Of a stretch of 64,000 nt of DNA, positions 35,204 through 43,653 are shown piece after piece (the stretch's first letter is position 1; every line of letters starts with the position of its first letter). The notes under the pieces are model-generated. The model was not told the DNA's origin. It saw nothing but the letters and a program-made list of their open reading frames with translations, and ran no database searches. Source of the stretch: Cellvibrionaceae bacterium (GTDB lineage: Bacteria > Pseudomonadota > Gammaproteobacteria > Pseudomonadales > Cellvibrionaceae); NCBI GenBank assembly GCA_021151825.1, contig JAGKWQ010000013.1:1-64000 (forward strand), given 5' to 3'. Position numbers and translations under genes: made by a program.

Positions 35204-36721
35204 ATGACTACTGCTAACGATAATCCACCCTCAACTTCCAACGCCCCCGGCGATACAGAAACTCCTGCACCAATACCACGTCCGTCGGAAGTAGTTGAAG
35301 CACCTGTAAAACCCGCTGCCCGAAAAAAGCCGGCAGTAAAGTCGGGTGAAAAGCCTGTTGGCGATCCACAAACCAAAACAACCACTGCGCCTAAAAAAGT
35401 TGCTGCGCCCACTCCAAAAGACGCATCTGCGGTTAAGAAAACTGCAACCGCCAAAACTGATGCAGCTCCGGAGACGGCTGAAAAAAAACAATCCATCACC
35501 AAATCAGTAACGACAAAAACCGGCAATACAAAAGCAGTAGTAAAGCCTGATGTAACCAGCCCAACCAAGGCTGATGCGGCCAAATCGGCCGCAAAGAAAA
35601 CGGCAACCAAACCAAAACCTGAAGCGAAGGCCATGGCTACCACGCCAACTGAATCACCTGCGCAATCCCCTGAAGCTATCGATATTCCTGTTGTGATTGC
35701 TCCAGCTCCAGCTCCAGCTCCAGCTCCAGCTCCAGCTCCAGCTCCAGCTCCAGCTCCAGCTCCAGCTCCAGCTCCAGCTAACAGCAAGGATCATGCGGCG
35801 AAAATCCTTAAACAAGCAGAAAAATCGCAAAAAACGAATAAATCCGGCAATGTGTTTTTACAAAAGGCACCACATTACTGGAAGCTAATGCGCATGAATC
35901 GCCCCATCGGTACCTTGCTGCTGCTCTGGCCCACACTCTGGGCGCTGTGGATCGCGGCGAAAGGTGTGCCGAGTATCAAAAACCTGCTGATCTTTGTGTT
36001 GGGCGTGATTGTGATGCGTGCCGCCGGCTGTGTAATTAACGACTTTGCCGATCGCAAAATTGATGGCCAAGTGCTGCGCACCAAAGATCGCCCGCTTGCG
36101 ACCGGGGCGGTATCCAGCCGCGAAGCCATCGCACTCTTTATCACTCTATGCCTGATCGCTTTTGGCCTGGTGCTAATGACTGATCCACTCACCATCAAGC
36201 TGTCAGTGGGCGGGTTGATCCTCGCCTTTTGTTATCCCTTTATGAAACGCCATACGCACTTGCCGCAAGTAGTACTCGGTGCTGCATTCGCGTGGGGAAT
36301 TCCCATGGCATATGCCGCTGAAGCTGGCGAGCTTGACCGCCACATGTGGTTAATCTATATCGCCGTAGTGTTGTGGACGGTGGCCTATGACACTTTTTAT
36401 GCGATGGTCGATAGGGATGATGATTTGAAAATCGGCGTGAAATCCACCGCCGTTTTATTCGGCGAGCAGGATCGCTTTATCACCGGCTTGCTGCAATTTT
36501 TAACGCTGTGGGCATTGGTGTTGGTCGGAAAGCATTTTGAGTTGGGTACTTTTTATTATCTTGGCTTGGCCGTAGCTGCCGGGTTGTTCATCTATCAACA
36601 ATGGCTGATTCGCTTTCGCGCGCGCGAAGCCTGCTTTAAGGCATTTCTGAATAATAATTGGGTGGGGATGGCGATATTTATTGGTTTGGCGACGGATTTA
36701 GCGCTAGCAACCCCCGCGTAA
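35204..36721 (+). CDS. ubiA: 4-hydroxybenzoate polyprenyltransferase with long disordered N-terminal extension
   Basis: UbiA attaches the polyprenyl tail to 4-hydroxybenzoate in the inner membrane. The catalytic core (about residues 223-505, the usual size of a full UbiA) has the WKLMRMNRPIGTLLLLWP opening, the NDFADRKID aspartate motif and the second aspartate motif YDTFYAMVDRDDD. Upstream is an unusual extension of about 220 residues rich in Lys, Ala, Thr and Pro, including 13 Ala-Pro repeats encoded by perfect GCTCCA units. The extension recalls histone H1/AlgP-like tails. No convincing internal start with a ribosome site lies at the core, so it is read as one protein; a start at GTG near 35851 remains possible. 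ubiC lies upstream. Confidence 0.9.
   Translation: MTTANDNPPSTSNAPGDTETPAPIPRPSEVVEAPVKPAARKKPAVKSGEKPVGDPQTKTTTAPKKVAAPTPKDASAVKKTATAKTDAAPETAEKKQSITKSVTTKTGNTKAVVKPDVTSPTKADAAKSAAKKTATKPKPEAKAMATTPTESPAQSPEAIDIPVVIAPAPAPAPAPAPAPAPAPAPAPAPAPANSKDHAAKILKQAEKSQKTNKSGNVFLQKAPHYWKLMRMNRPIGTLLLLWPTLWALWIAAKGVPSIKNLLIFVLGVIVMRAAGCVINDFADRKIDGQVLRTKDRPLATGAVSSREAIALFITLCLIAFGLVLMTDPLTIKLSVGGLILAFCYPFMKRHTHLPQVVLGAAFAWGIPMAYAAEAGELDRHMWLIYIAVVLWTVAYDTFYAMVDRDDDLKIGVKSTAVLFGEQDRFITGLLQFLTLWALVLVGKHFELGTFYYLGLAVAAGLFIYQQWLIRFRAREACFKAFLNNNWVGMAIFIGLATDLALATPA
35699..35776 (+). repeat. Perfect hexanucleotide microsatellite (GCTCCA)13 inside ubiA
   Basis: Thirteen identical copies of GCTCCA encode an Ala-Pro run. 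Copy-number change by slippage would keep the reading frame and only alter the length of the run. Perfect identity implies recent expansion. Confidence 0.98.
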
Positions 36722-36855
36722 ATTGCGATTACATTTGGCACATTATTCCTTATATAATCGCCGCCCAACCTCAACCAAAGGTTTTTTTGTGGCAAGGAAC
36801 ACCGCACAGGGATTACTGCTGCAAAAGGACTATCGCTTATCAGGAGATAAAAGCA

Positions 36856-38049
36856 ATGAAGTATCTAAATGTAATAGCCAGTAGTTTGCTGGCATTGGTA
36901 ATTGCGGTGCCTGCAGGTGCAGTCGTGCCATCCAATGCGGCCGGAAAAAACTCAAGCAGTGTGGCTAAATCAGTAAAGTCATCCAGCTCTGTTAAATCGT
37001 CCAAATCCTCAAAGTCATCGAAATCCTCTAAAGCATCCTCGTCAAAGTCATCAAAATCGTCGAAGTCATCAAAGTCTTCCAAATCATCAAAGGCATCATC
37101 CTCGTTTAGCAGTGCCAGCAGCATTGCCGTCACCTCATCAAGTTTCAGCGCTGAGTCATCAAGCGTTAGCGTTGAATCATCCTCCAGTGTTAGTTCAGCG
37201 AGCAGCGTAGCAGCCTGCTCCGTGGTTAGTGGTACTGACAGCACGCCTGCCGAGTTGGGCTTTAGCGTAGCTGCAGGCAACCGCGCTTACCTTTCCCTGC
37301 AACTGCAAAACGCAGCGTTTTCAGGATGGGAATTCCCACAAATCCATCTGAATAATGGTTACGCTTACCTGGTAAGTGCGAATGGCTCAACATTCATTTA
37401 TGAAGTTGTGGCTGTTGAAAATCTGCCGGCAGATACTCCGCTTATCGTTAACCTGAGTTATCAACAATTCGATGCCAACCAGAATGTGATACGCGATATC
37501 GGCGTATACGACACCCTGACCAACGCGTTCAACAACTATCGTATGGCCAGCGTTGCAACGGTTCTGGTAGATACCGCTGAATGCAGTGGCAGCTCATCAT
37601 CAGCGTCCAGTAACAGTTCGGACAGCAGCAGTTCAGTGACATCCAGTTCCAGCTCGTCCAGCCCTTCGGTCATTTGTGAAGCACAGACGGGTGCGGATGC
37701 TGGTACAGCAAACCTTGGTTTCGGCATGATGGCAGGTCAAAATTTTTACATGAGCCTGCAAGTGCGCAACGCGGATTACACCTCACCGATTCAAGTGAGC
37801 CTGGAAAATGCGATTGTGTATGAAGTGTTTGGTGCAGGTAATAGGCGAATCTTCCAGGTTAGCGCCCAGCAGAATATTCCATCGTCCACCAACTTCCAGT
37901 TCGATTACGGTTATCAACAAGTGATTGCAAACCAGAGTGTTTGGCGTGATGTAGCAGTCCATGACAACATCTCTTTCGCTATCAATGGCATTTTGCCCCT
38001 GACTGTTTCCAACACTTTATTGGTAGATGCCAGCAACTGCGCCCAATAA
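36856..38049 (+). CDS. Secreted Ser/Lys-rich protein with duplicated unknown domain
   Basis: The 397-residue product has a signal peptide (cleavage near AGA|VVPS) and a Ser/Lys low-complexity stretch (about 33-118) with SSK repeats. Two related domains of about 122 residues, C121-C243 and C274-C395, are separated by a Ser-rich linker. Both domains start and end with Cys and share LGF...AG....YLSLQ, a YQQ segment, and RDIGVYD / RDVAVHD. I recognise no named family. Linker style matches the secreted modular enzymes of this organism, suggesting a binding module or surface protein. The ATG has CAGGAG ten bases upstream. Confidence 0.85.
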   Translation: MKYLNVIASSLLALVIAVPAGAVVPSNAAGKNSSSVAKSVKSSSSVKSSKSSKSSKSSKASSSKSSKSSKSSKSSKSSKASSSFSSASSIAVTSSSFSAESSSVSVESSSSVSSASSVAACSVVSGTDSTPAELGFSVAAGNRAYLSLQLQNAAFSGWEFPQIHLNNGYAYLVSANGSTFIYEVVAVENLPADTPLIVNLSYQQFDANQNVIRDIGVYDTLTNAFNNYRMASVATVLVDTAECSGSSSSASSNSSDSSSSVTSSSSSSSPSVICEAQTGADAGTANLGFGMMAGQNFYMSLQVRNADYTSPIQVSLENAIVYEVFGAGNRRIFQVSAQQNIPSSTNFQFDYGYQQVIANQSVWRDVAVHDNISFAINGILPLTVSNTLLVDASNCAQ

Positions 38050-38067
38050 AAAGCTGCATTGCTAGAC

Positions 38068-38093
38068 AAGGGGACGCAGAGTCCCCTTTTTAT
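38068..38093 (+). terminator. Terminator after the Ser/Lys-rich protein gene
   Basis: AAGGGGAC (38068-38075) pairs with GTCCCCTT (38081-38088) around GCAGA, followed by TTTATT. Confidence 0.85.
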
Positions 38094-38159
38094 TGCTTAT
38101 CAATCCAACCCGCTTTAACAAAGCAGTTTTCCCATAGTTTCTGTTAAATATCCTGCACA

Positions 38160-38178
38160 CTGTCATAAATGTGTAACA
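38160..38178 (+). promoter_or_regulatory. Pho box upstream of phoB
   Basis: CTGTCATAAATGTGTAACA closely fits the PhoB binding consensus of two 7-base direct repeats (CTGTCAT and a variant TGTAACA) separated by an AT-rich 4-base spacer. It lies about 80 bases upstream of the phoB start, as in autoregulated phoBR operons. Binding is inferred. Confidence 0.8.
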
Positions 38179-38256
38179 CTCAACTTATTTAATAAGCTGC
38201 AACAATAGCTTCATAAACCTGTGGAGCGCCCCGTAGTTATTTCAGGCAGAACACCT

Positions 38257-38955
38257 ATGACTGGTCGCAAAATTCTGATCGTTGATGATGAATCCGCTAT
38301 TCGCGATATGTTGCGCGTGGCATTGGAGATGGCCGAGTATCAGGTCATGGAAGCAAGTAATGCGCAGGATGCCCATGGACTGATTATCGACGAGAAACCG
38401 GATTTGATTCTCCTCGACTGGATGATGCCCGGCACCAGCGGAATCGAACTGGCCCGTCGCTTGAAGCGCGATGAAGTCACTGCCGGAACCCCGATCATTA
38501 TGCTGACGGCCAAAGGCGAGGAAGATAACAAGATCCAGGGTCTTGAAGTGGGCGCCGACGATTACATTACCAAACCGTTTTCCCCGCGTGAGCTGGTAGC
38601 CCGTTTGAAGGCGGTGCTACGCCGCGCTGACCCACAAATCAATTCTGCACCTATCACTGTACAAGGCTTGTGCCTTGACCCGGCCAGCCACCGCGTGACG
38701 ATTAATAATCAATCGGTGGACATGGGACCAACCGAATATCGTCTGCTGGAATTCTTCCTGACCCATCAGGAAAGAGCCTATACTCGCAGCCAACTGCTGG
38801 ATCACGTCTGGGGCGGCAATGTTTACGTGGAAGAGCGCACAGTAGATGTCCATATCCGCCGCTTGCGCAAAGCCCTGACCATTGACGGCCACGAAGATCT
38901 GATCCAAACCGTACGCGGTACCGGCTATCGTTTCTCTACCCGTATTGAAGCCTGA
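38257..38955 (+). CDS. phoB: Phosphate regulon response regulator PhoB
   Basis: The 232-residue OmpR-family regulator has a receiver domain with the phosphoacceptor D54 in ILLDWMMPG, the acidic pocket VDDES, and K in TKPFSPREL. A winged-helix DNA-binding domain (about 130-232) contains ERTVDVHIRRLRKAL. It is expected to switch on phosphate uptake genes when phosphate is low. I chose the ATG at MTGRKILIVDD over an in-frame GTG 12 codons upstream. A Pho box lies upstream and phoR downstream. Confidence 0.96.
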   Translation: MTGRKILIVDDESAIRDMLRVALEMAEYQVMEASNAQDAHGLIIDEKPDLILLDWMMPGTSGIELARRLKRDEVTAGTPIIMLTAKGEEDNKIQGLEVGADDYITKPFSPRELVARLKAVLRRADPQINSAPITVQGLCLDPASHRVTINNQSVDMGPTEYRLLEFFLTHQERAYTRSQLLDHVWGGNVYVEERTVDVHIRRLRKALTIDGHEDLIQTVRGTGYRFSTRIEA

Positions 38956-38972
38956 TCACCCCTGATATTCCG

Positions 38973-39079
38973 TACCGGTAGCGGATATTCCGGCAAGACA
39001 CGCCGTGAACCTATCCATGGAGACTCATCGTTGACGTCCCTGTCTCCGATGGTCTTACCAGAATATCCGCTACCGGTAC
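38973..39079. repeat. Long inverted repeat between phoB and phoR
   Basis: TACCGGTAGCGGATATTC (38973-38990) and its perfect 18-base reverse complement (39062-39079) flank a 71-base centre. The pairing continues imperfectly inward (GGCAAGAC against GTCTTACC), and a second inner pair, CCATGGAGAC with GTCTCCGATGG, can stack on it. It lies in the 150-base gap between phoB and phoR, so it would form a large hairpin in a phoBR transcript. It may be a REP/MITE-like element or an expression-tuning structure. Confidence 0.85.
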
Positions 39080-39106
39080 TCGCTTTTGTGCCATGAGGTT
39101 TAGGTT

Positions 39107-40393
39107 TTGTTAAAAGGTTTCAGCACCGAACTCCAGCGTATTTTGGTCATCCTTGTTATCTGCAGTGTGATTGGGTTTTTCAGCGATCACTATTTACTGT
39201 GGATGCTGTTTGGTTGTGCGGGTTACATCATCTGGATGCTTTGGCAAATGCGCCGCCTTAATCAATGGCTGGTGCGTCAGGAAAGTGAGCATCCGCCCGA
39301 GGCCAGCGGTATCTGGGGTCAGATCTTCGATAATATCTACCAACTGCAACGCGACCAGCGCCTGGAAAAGGAGAATCTTCAGGCGGTGATTAAACGTATC
39401 CAGGAAATCAGTTCAGCCTTAAAAGATGGCCTGGTGATTCTGGATGCGCGAGGTCACCTGGATTTCTGGAACCCGGCGGCACACCGCATGCTTGCGCTCA
39501 GCACCAAAGACCAGGGCCAGTCGGTCATCAACTTTATTCGCCATCCCAAATTTGTTGCTTACTTTGAGGAAGGCAATTACGAAGAACCATTGGAGTTACC
39601 CTCAACCCGTTTTCCGTCGAAACATCTCCAGTTCCAGATCACACTGTTCGGCAAGAATGAACGTTTGATTGTGATTCGCGATGTGACCCAGCTGCATAAT
39701 CTGGAAAAGATGCGCCAAGATTTTATCGCCAACGTTTCCCATGAATTACGCACACCGCTGACAGTGATTAACGGCTATGTAGAAACCCTCGCCGATAACA
39801 ATACAACACCCAGCTGGGATAAACCTTTGCAGCAAATGTCGCAGCAATCCAAGCGCATGTCGTTGCTGATTAACGATTTGCTGGTGCTCTCCAAATTGGA
39901 AACAACCGAGGCCGGGCACAACCATAAGCCCATCAATATCGAACAATTGCTCACCATCGTTAAGAGCGAGGCCGATGTATTAAGTACAGAAAAGAGCCAA
40001 CAACTCACACTAATCTGCAACAACACAACAAAACCGCTCATGCTACCCGGCAATGAAAAAGAGTTGCACAGCGCTTTTTCCAACCTCGTCACCAATGCTA
40101 TTAAGTACACGCCACCCGAAGGCAAAATCAGCATGCTATTGTGGCAAGACCAAAAGCATTTTTATTTTTCCGTTAGCGATAACGGGCCAGGTATTGAAGC
40201 ACAACATATCCCGCGTTTAACCGAGCGTTTTTATCGCGTCGATGCCAGCCGCAATAGCAGTACCGGTGGAACCGGTTTGGGTTTGGCAATCGTGAAGCAT
40301 GTGCTCATGCGTCACGATGCTGAACTGCAAATTACGAGTGAACCGGGCAAAGGCAGTATGTTTATTTGCGTCTTCCCCCTGCCGCACAAATAA
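39107..40393 (+). CDS. phoR: Phosphate regulon sensor kinase PhoR
   Basis: PhoR is the inner-membrane histidine kinase that controls PhoB. The 428-residue product has two N-terminal membrane helices (about 10-48), a PAS domain (about 100-200), the phosphoacceptor H212 in NVSHELRTPLT, and a HATPase domain with NLVTNAIKYTP, DNGPGI and GGTGLGLAIV. The start codon appears to be TTG just after AGG-rich sequence; no better start is apparent. It follows phoB after a gap holding a large palindrome. Confidence 0.94.
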   Translation: MLKGFSTELQRILVILVICSVIGFFSDHYLLWMLFGCAGYIIWMLWQMRRLNQWLVRQESEHPPEASGIWGQIFDNIYQLQRDQRLEKENLQAVIKRIQEISSALKDGLVILDARGHLDFWNPAAHRMLALSTKDQGQSVINFIRHPKFVAYFEEGNYEEPLELPSTRFPSKHLQFQITLFGKNERLIVIRDVTQLHNLEKMRQDFIANVSHELRTPLTVINGYVETLADNNTTPSWDKPLQQMSQQSKRMSLLINDLLVLSKLETTEAGHNHKPINIEQLLTIVKSEADVLSTEKSQQLTLICNNTTKPLMLPGNEKELHSAFSNLVTNAIKYTPPEGKISMLLWQDQKHFYFSVSDNGPGIEAQHIPRLTERFYRVDASRNSSTGGTGLGLAIVKHVLMRHDAELQITSEPGKGSMFICVFPLPHK

Positions 40394-40693
40394 ACCTGAC
40401 GCCTTTCTGGCGTCAATTGACAACCTTGTCACTTTTCTCCCCACTTGCCTGAAAATCGAACTTTCACGATATTCGCAAACGGAATTTTCTCCCAAATTCG
40501 AACTTATTTCTAAAACTCTTACCCTCAAAGCGGAAAGTCGGACTCGCCAAAACAACGTTGTCATTTTAGACTCGCTTCACATGCAATGAACCTGACGCCA
40601 AAGTGCGACTGGCTTGCATGAGTTACATAACAAGCGATCACCCTTAGGTTCGCGCTGCTATATGACCAATCTAAATTACCCAGGAGATTGAGA
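40394..40693. other. Intergenic region between phoR and the LPMO gene
   Basis: No gene is supported in these 300 bases. A GACGCC / GGCGTC hairpin without a T-tract lies at 40398-40414, just after phoR. The 11-mer AACCTGACGCC occurs near both ends (about 40394 and 40587) as a direct repeat. The LPMO promoter must lie in the right part, but I cannot fix it. Confidence 0.6.
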
Positions 40694-41857
40694 GTGAAAA
40701 AGACAATAATGAAATGCGGTGTTTCTGCTGTAGTACTGGGCTCTTTACTGGCTGCTGGCCAGGCATTTGCCCACGGATATATTTCTTCCCCAAAAGCGCG
40801 CTACATCCAATGTGCTGAGAACGGTATTGAAAACCCGTCTCACCCTGCATGTATCGCTGCCAAGGCAGCTGGTAACGGCGGCCTGTACACCCCACAAGAA
40901 GTTGCTGTGGGTGGCGTAAAAGACAACCATGAGTTCTTCATTCCTGATGGTCGCCTCTGTTCTGCAAACCGTTCCAACCTGTTCGGTATGGATCTGGCGC
41001 GCACTGATTGGCCTGCTACCGCTGTAAACGCTGGTCCACGCACTTTCACCTGGACTAACACTGCTGCGCATAAAACCATGTACTTCCGTTACTACATCAC
41101 CAAGCAAGGTTACAACCACAGCCAACCACTGCGTTGGAGCGATCTGGAATTGATCCATGATTCCGGTAAAGCAGATCAGGAAGCCGTTTCCAACCACGTA
41201 GTAAACCTGCCAGCACGTACCGGTCGTCACATCGTGTACAGCATTTGGCAACGTGACTGGGAGCGTGATGCGGCTGAAGGTTTCTATCAATGCGTGGACG
41301 TTGACTTCGGTGGCGGTACTACTTCTTCAGTAGCCAGCACCAGTTCATCAGTGAAGAGCTCTTCTTCAGTAGCCAGCTCTGTTGCTTCCAGCGTTTCTGG
41401 TGACACCTGTTCAAACCTGCCAGCGTGGAATGCCAGCTCTACTTACACCAACCCACAACAAGTGAAGCACAACAACAAGCGCTACCAGGCTAACTACTGG
41501 ACCCAGGGCAATGACCCAACCACCAACTCTGGCCAATACAGCTACTGGTTGGATCTGGGTGCTTGTGCAGGTACCCCAACTTCATCTTCAGTGGCGTCAA
41601 GCGCTGTAGTTGTTAGTTCATCCAGCAAGTCATCCAGTGTTGCGGTTTCCAGCGTAGCGTCATCAACTGCTACCGGTACCTGTACTTCTCCTGCATATGT
41701 AAATGGCACCAGCTATGCTAACGGCGCCAAAGTACAAAACGCTGGTAGCGAGTACCAATGTACTGTTGCTGGCTGGTGTACCGTTGGTGGTCCATATGCT
41801 CCAGGCACCGGTTGGGCTTGGGCAAATGCATGGAACCTGGTTCGCAGCTGTAACTAA
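40694..41857 (+). CDS. Chitin-active-type lytic polysaccharide monooxygenase, AA10-CBM5-CBM73
   Basis: This secreted copper enzyme oxidatively cleaves chitin or related polymers. The 387-residue precursor has a signal peptide ending AFA, so mature His27 becomes the N-terminal copper ligand. The second brace ligand is His126 (TAAHKTMY), with axial Phe197. Two modules follow through Ser-rich linkers: a CBM5 (about 237-291, NLPAW...YSYWLDLG) and a CBM73-like module (about 328-387, ending WAWANAWNLV). This order matches CjLPMO10A of Cellvibrio japonicus. The GTG start at 40694 is chosen because AGGAG lies 7 bases upstream; an ATG at 40709 is possible. Confidence 0.95.
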   Translation: MKKTIMKCGVSAVVLGSLLAAGQAFAHGYISSPKARYIQCAENGIENPSHPACIAAKAAGNGGLYTPQEVAVGGVKDNHEFFIPDGRLCSANRSNLFGMDLARTDWPATAVNAGPRTFTWTNTAAHKTMYFRYYITKQGYNHSQPLRWSDLELIHDSGKADQEAVSNHVVNLPARTGRHIVYSIWQRDWERDAAEGFYQCVDVDFGGGTTSSVASTSSSVKSSSSVASSVASSVSGDTCSNLPAWNASSTYTNPQQVKHNNKRYQANYWTQGNDPTTNSGQYSYWLDLGACAGTPTSSSVASSAVVVSSSSKSSSVAVSSVASSTATGTCTSPAYVNGTSYANGAKVQNAGSEYQCTVAGWCTVGGPYAPGTGWAWANAWNLVRSCN

Positions 41858-41904
41858 GCAAAGATTTACACCGGAATTTCCTGCAAGTTAATCCGGAGTA
41901 AAAT

Positions 41905-41939
41905 AAAAAACGGCAATCCCACAAGGATTGCCGTTTTTT
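41905..41939. terminator. Bidirectional terminator between LPMO and DUF2141 genes
   Basis: CGGCAATCC (41911-41919) pairs with GGATTGCCG (41925-41933) around CACAA, flanked by A and T tracts. It lies between convergent gene ends. Confidence 0.94.
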
Positions 41940-41941
41940 AT

Positions 41942-42358
41942 TTAGCGCAAATGAATTTCTATCTCGGTCGCTTTATCGACTAGCACTTTGGCTTCTTCAA
42001 AAGAAGGCTGTCCAAAACTGCCCCCATTGTTGGAGAATCCATAAGGCTCAGTAGGAATGCCAATAGAGTTCTTATCGATATAGCCATTATCATTTTCATC
42101 CTGGAATAATTTCACCGCATAGTGACCTGCTGGAAGATCACCTAGCGGAATGAGGATTGGCCCTTCCTCCATTTTGATTTTCCGTACCGCAATCCACTGA
42201 TTATTACTGTCGTAATGCGCGGCCTGATCGTAAACCGCTACTAATAAACTGCCATTCACATTTTTTACCTTATCCACCCTCAGCGTCAGCTCATGGGCCA
42301 GCGATGGCACACCGAGCGCAATCAATGCCATACCTGCCAATGTCATTATCATTTTCAT
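41942..42358 (-). CDS. DUF2141 family exported protein
   Basis: The 138-residue product has a signal peptide (SLA|HELTL). Its compact beta-rich DUF2141-like domain contains GSLLVAVYD, LPAGHYAVKLFQDENDNG and EPYGFSNN. The family is of unknown function and is often periplasmic. It is monocistronic and divergent from the downstream two-component pair. The ATG has AAGGAG-like sequence upstream. Confidence 0.88.
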   Translation of the reverse strand: MKMIMTLAGMALIALGVPSLAHELTLRVDKVKNVNGSLLVAVYDQAAHYDSNNQWIAVRKIKMEEGPILIPLGDLPAGHYAVKLFQDENDNGYIDKNSIGIPTEPYGFSNNGGSFGQPSFEEAKVLVDKATEIEIHLR

Positions 42359-42543
42359 CGCAAAACTCCTTATTTAGTTTGGTTAAACACAACGACAGAA
42401 TAATGAGTCACGCCTCATTGCACAGGTGTCATTACTCAGGAATTTGCGATGACAAGGCTCATCAGATGCCGATGACAAATGTCCTGTATTTACCAACGGG
42501 GCTTTGCCAGTAAGATAAGCACAATTATTTCAGGACGAGCACC

Positions 42544-43653
42544 ATGAACAACGACAAGCATCTGCCTATTCTGGCCGGCATCATCACCTGGAGTGCAGTC
42601 GCTTACATCGAGTTCCAGCGCTTGTCAGGCTCACCTTACGTCGCTGTTGGTGTTATCGGTTACGTATGCTTTTTAGTGTTATTTGCCACCGTCGTGCACC
42701 AACTAGGCAATCGCCAATATTACCGCCGCCACCGATTTTTTTTGCACCTGCAATTATTAATCGCCTTACTGTTATTACTTATCCATCCCAGTGATCTCGC
42801 GCCCATTTTATTAGTAGTTTGGGCCGCGCAACTGGCCGATTATTTTTCGCGGAAGCATTCCATTTTATTGGTACTTTTTAGCAACATGGTGTTTTACCTG
42901 ATTATTGTTATGTTCTGGAAAGTACAAAGCCATTTTGTTGTCGCACTCACGTTTCTCGGTTTTCAATTATTCGCCCTTGGCACTGCATTTGCGCGCGTTA
43001 GCGAGCGGCAAGCGCGCGAGGAATTGGAGCAGGTAAACCAACAACTGCTTGCCACGCGTATTATTCTGGCGCAATCCAGCAAGCAGGAAGAACGCTTGCG
43101 CATCGCGCGTGACCTGCACGATATCCTCGGCCACCAACTCACTGCACTCAATTTGCAATTGGAAATACTGCAACACAAAGTGGATCAGGGTTTGCAAACC
43201 TCCGTTATGGAAACAAAGCAGCTCGCCAAACAATTGCTGGAAAATATTCGCGCGGTAGTACGCGACCAACGTACTGCTATTACAGTAGATATTCGTCAGG
43301 CCATACAAACTCTCGCCACACGCCTGCCGGAATTAACGCTGGAAATTCACGGCAACTTGCATCTTGAATCTGCATATGTCGCAGAGCAATTGTTGCTTTG
43401 CATACAGGAAGGAATCAGTAACGCGGTTCGTCATGGCAATGCAAAAAATATCCAACTCAATTTGCAACAAGAAAAAAATAACATTCGCATTGATATAGAC
43501 GATCAAGGCATCGGCTGCTCATCCTCCTTCAAACCTGGCAATGGGTTAACCGGGATGCAGGAACGCCTCGCACAATTTAACGGACACACCGAGTTAATTT
43601 CCCGGGAAATCGGATGTCGTTTATCTATAGCACTGGAGTTGCACAATGCTTGA
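42544..43653 (+). CDS. Membrane sensor histidine kinase (HisKA_3, DesK/LiaS-like)
   Basis: The 369-residue kinase has five or six N-terminal membrane helices (about 7-150) with almost no periplasmic part, as in DesK and LiaS. The HisKA_3 dimerisation motif follows with phosphoacceptor H192 in IARDLHDILGHQ. The ATPase domain has QEGISNAVRHGNA, DDQGIG and GNGLTGMQERL. Such kinases often sense membrane or cell-envelope state. The regulator gene starts 8 bases before this gene ends, so they form one operon; the signal is unknown. Confidence 0.92.
   Translation: MNNDKHLPILAGIITWSAVAYIEFQRLSGSPYVAVGVIGYVCFLVLFATVVHQLGNRQYYRRHRFFLHLQLLIALLLLLIHPSDLAPILLVVWAAQLADYFSRKHSILLVLFSNMVFYLIIVMFWKVQSHFVVALTFLGFQLFALGTAFARVSERQAREELEQVNQQLLATRIILAQSSKQEERLRIARDLHDILGHQLTALNLQLEILQHKVDQGLQTSVMETKQLAKQLLENIRAVVRDQRTAITVDIRQAIQTLATRLPELTLEIHGNLHLESAYVAEQLLLCIQEGISNAVRHGNAKNIQLNLQQEKNNIRIDIDDQGIGCSSSFKPGNGLTGMQERLAQFNGHTELISREIGCRLSIALELHNA

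Noticed and set aside
35699..35776. GCTCCA array as a CRISPR
   Set aside because: Units are contiguous without spacers and lie in a coding frame; it is a microsatellite.
35098..35787. Minus-strand open frame with a Gly-Ala repeat opposite ubiA
   Set aside because: It is the complement of the GCTCCA repeat and the Ala/Lys-rich coding strand; no ribosome site or family similarity.
35697..35888. Plus-strand frame with a Leu-Gln repeat
   Set aside because: It is the third-frame shadow of the same hexanucleotide repeat.
36960..37100. TCATCGAAATC-like repeats as a regulatory or CRISPR array
   Set aside because: They encode the SSK repeats of the secreted protein and have no unique spacers.
40398..40414. 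GACGCC/GGCGTC hairpin after phoR as a terminator
   Set aside because: No T-tract follows on the plus strand, so I left it as an unassigned hairpin.
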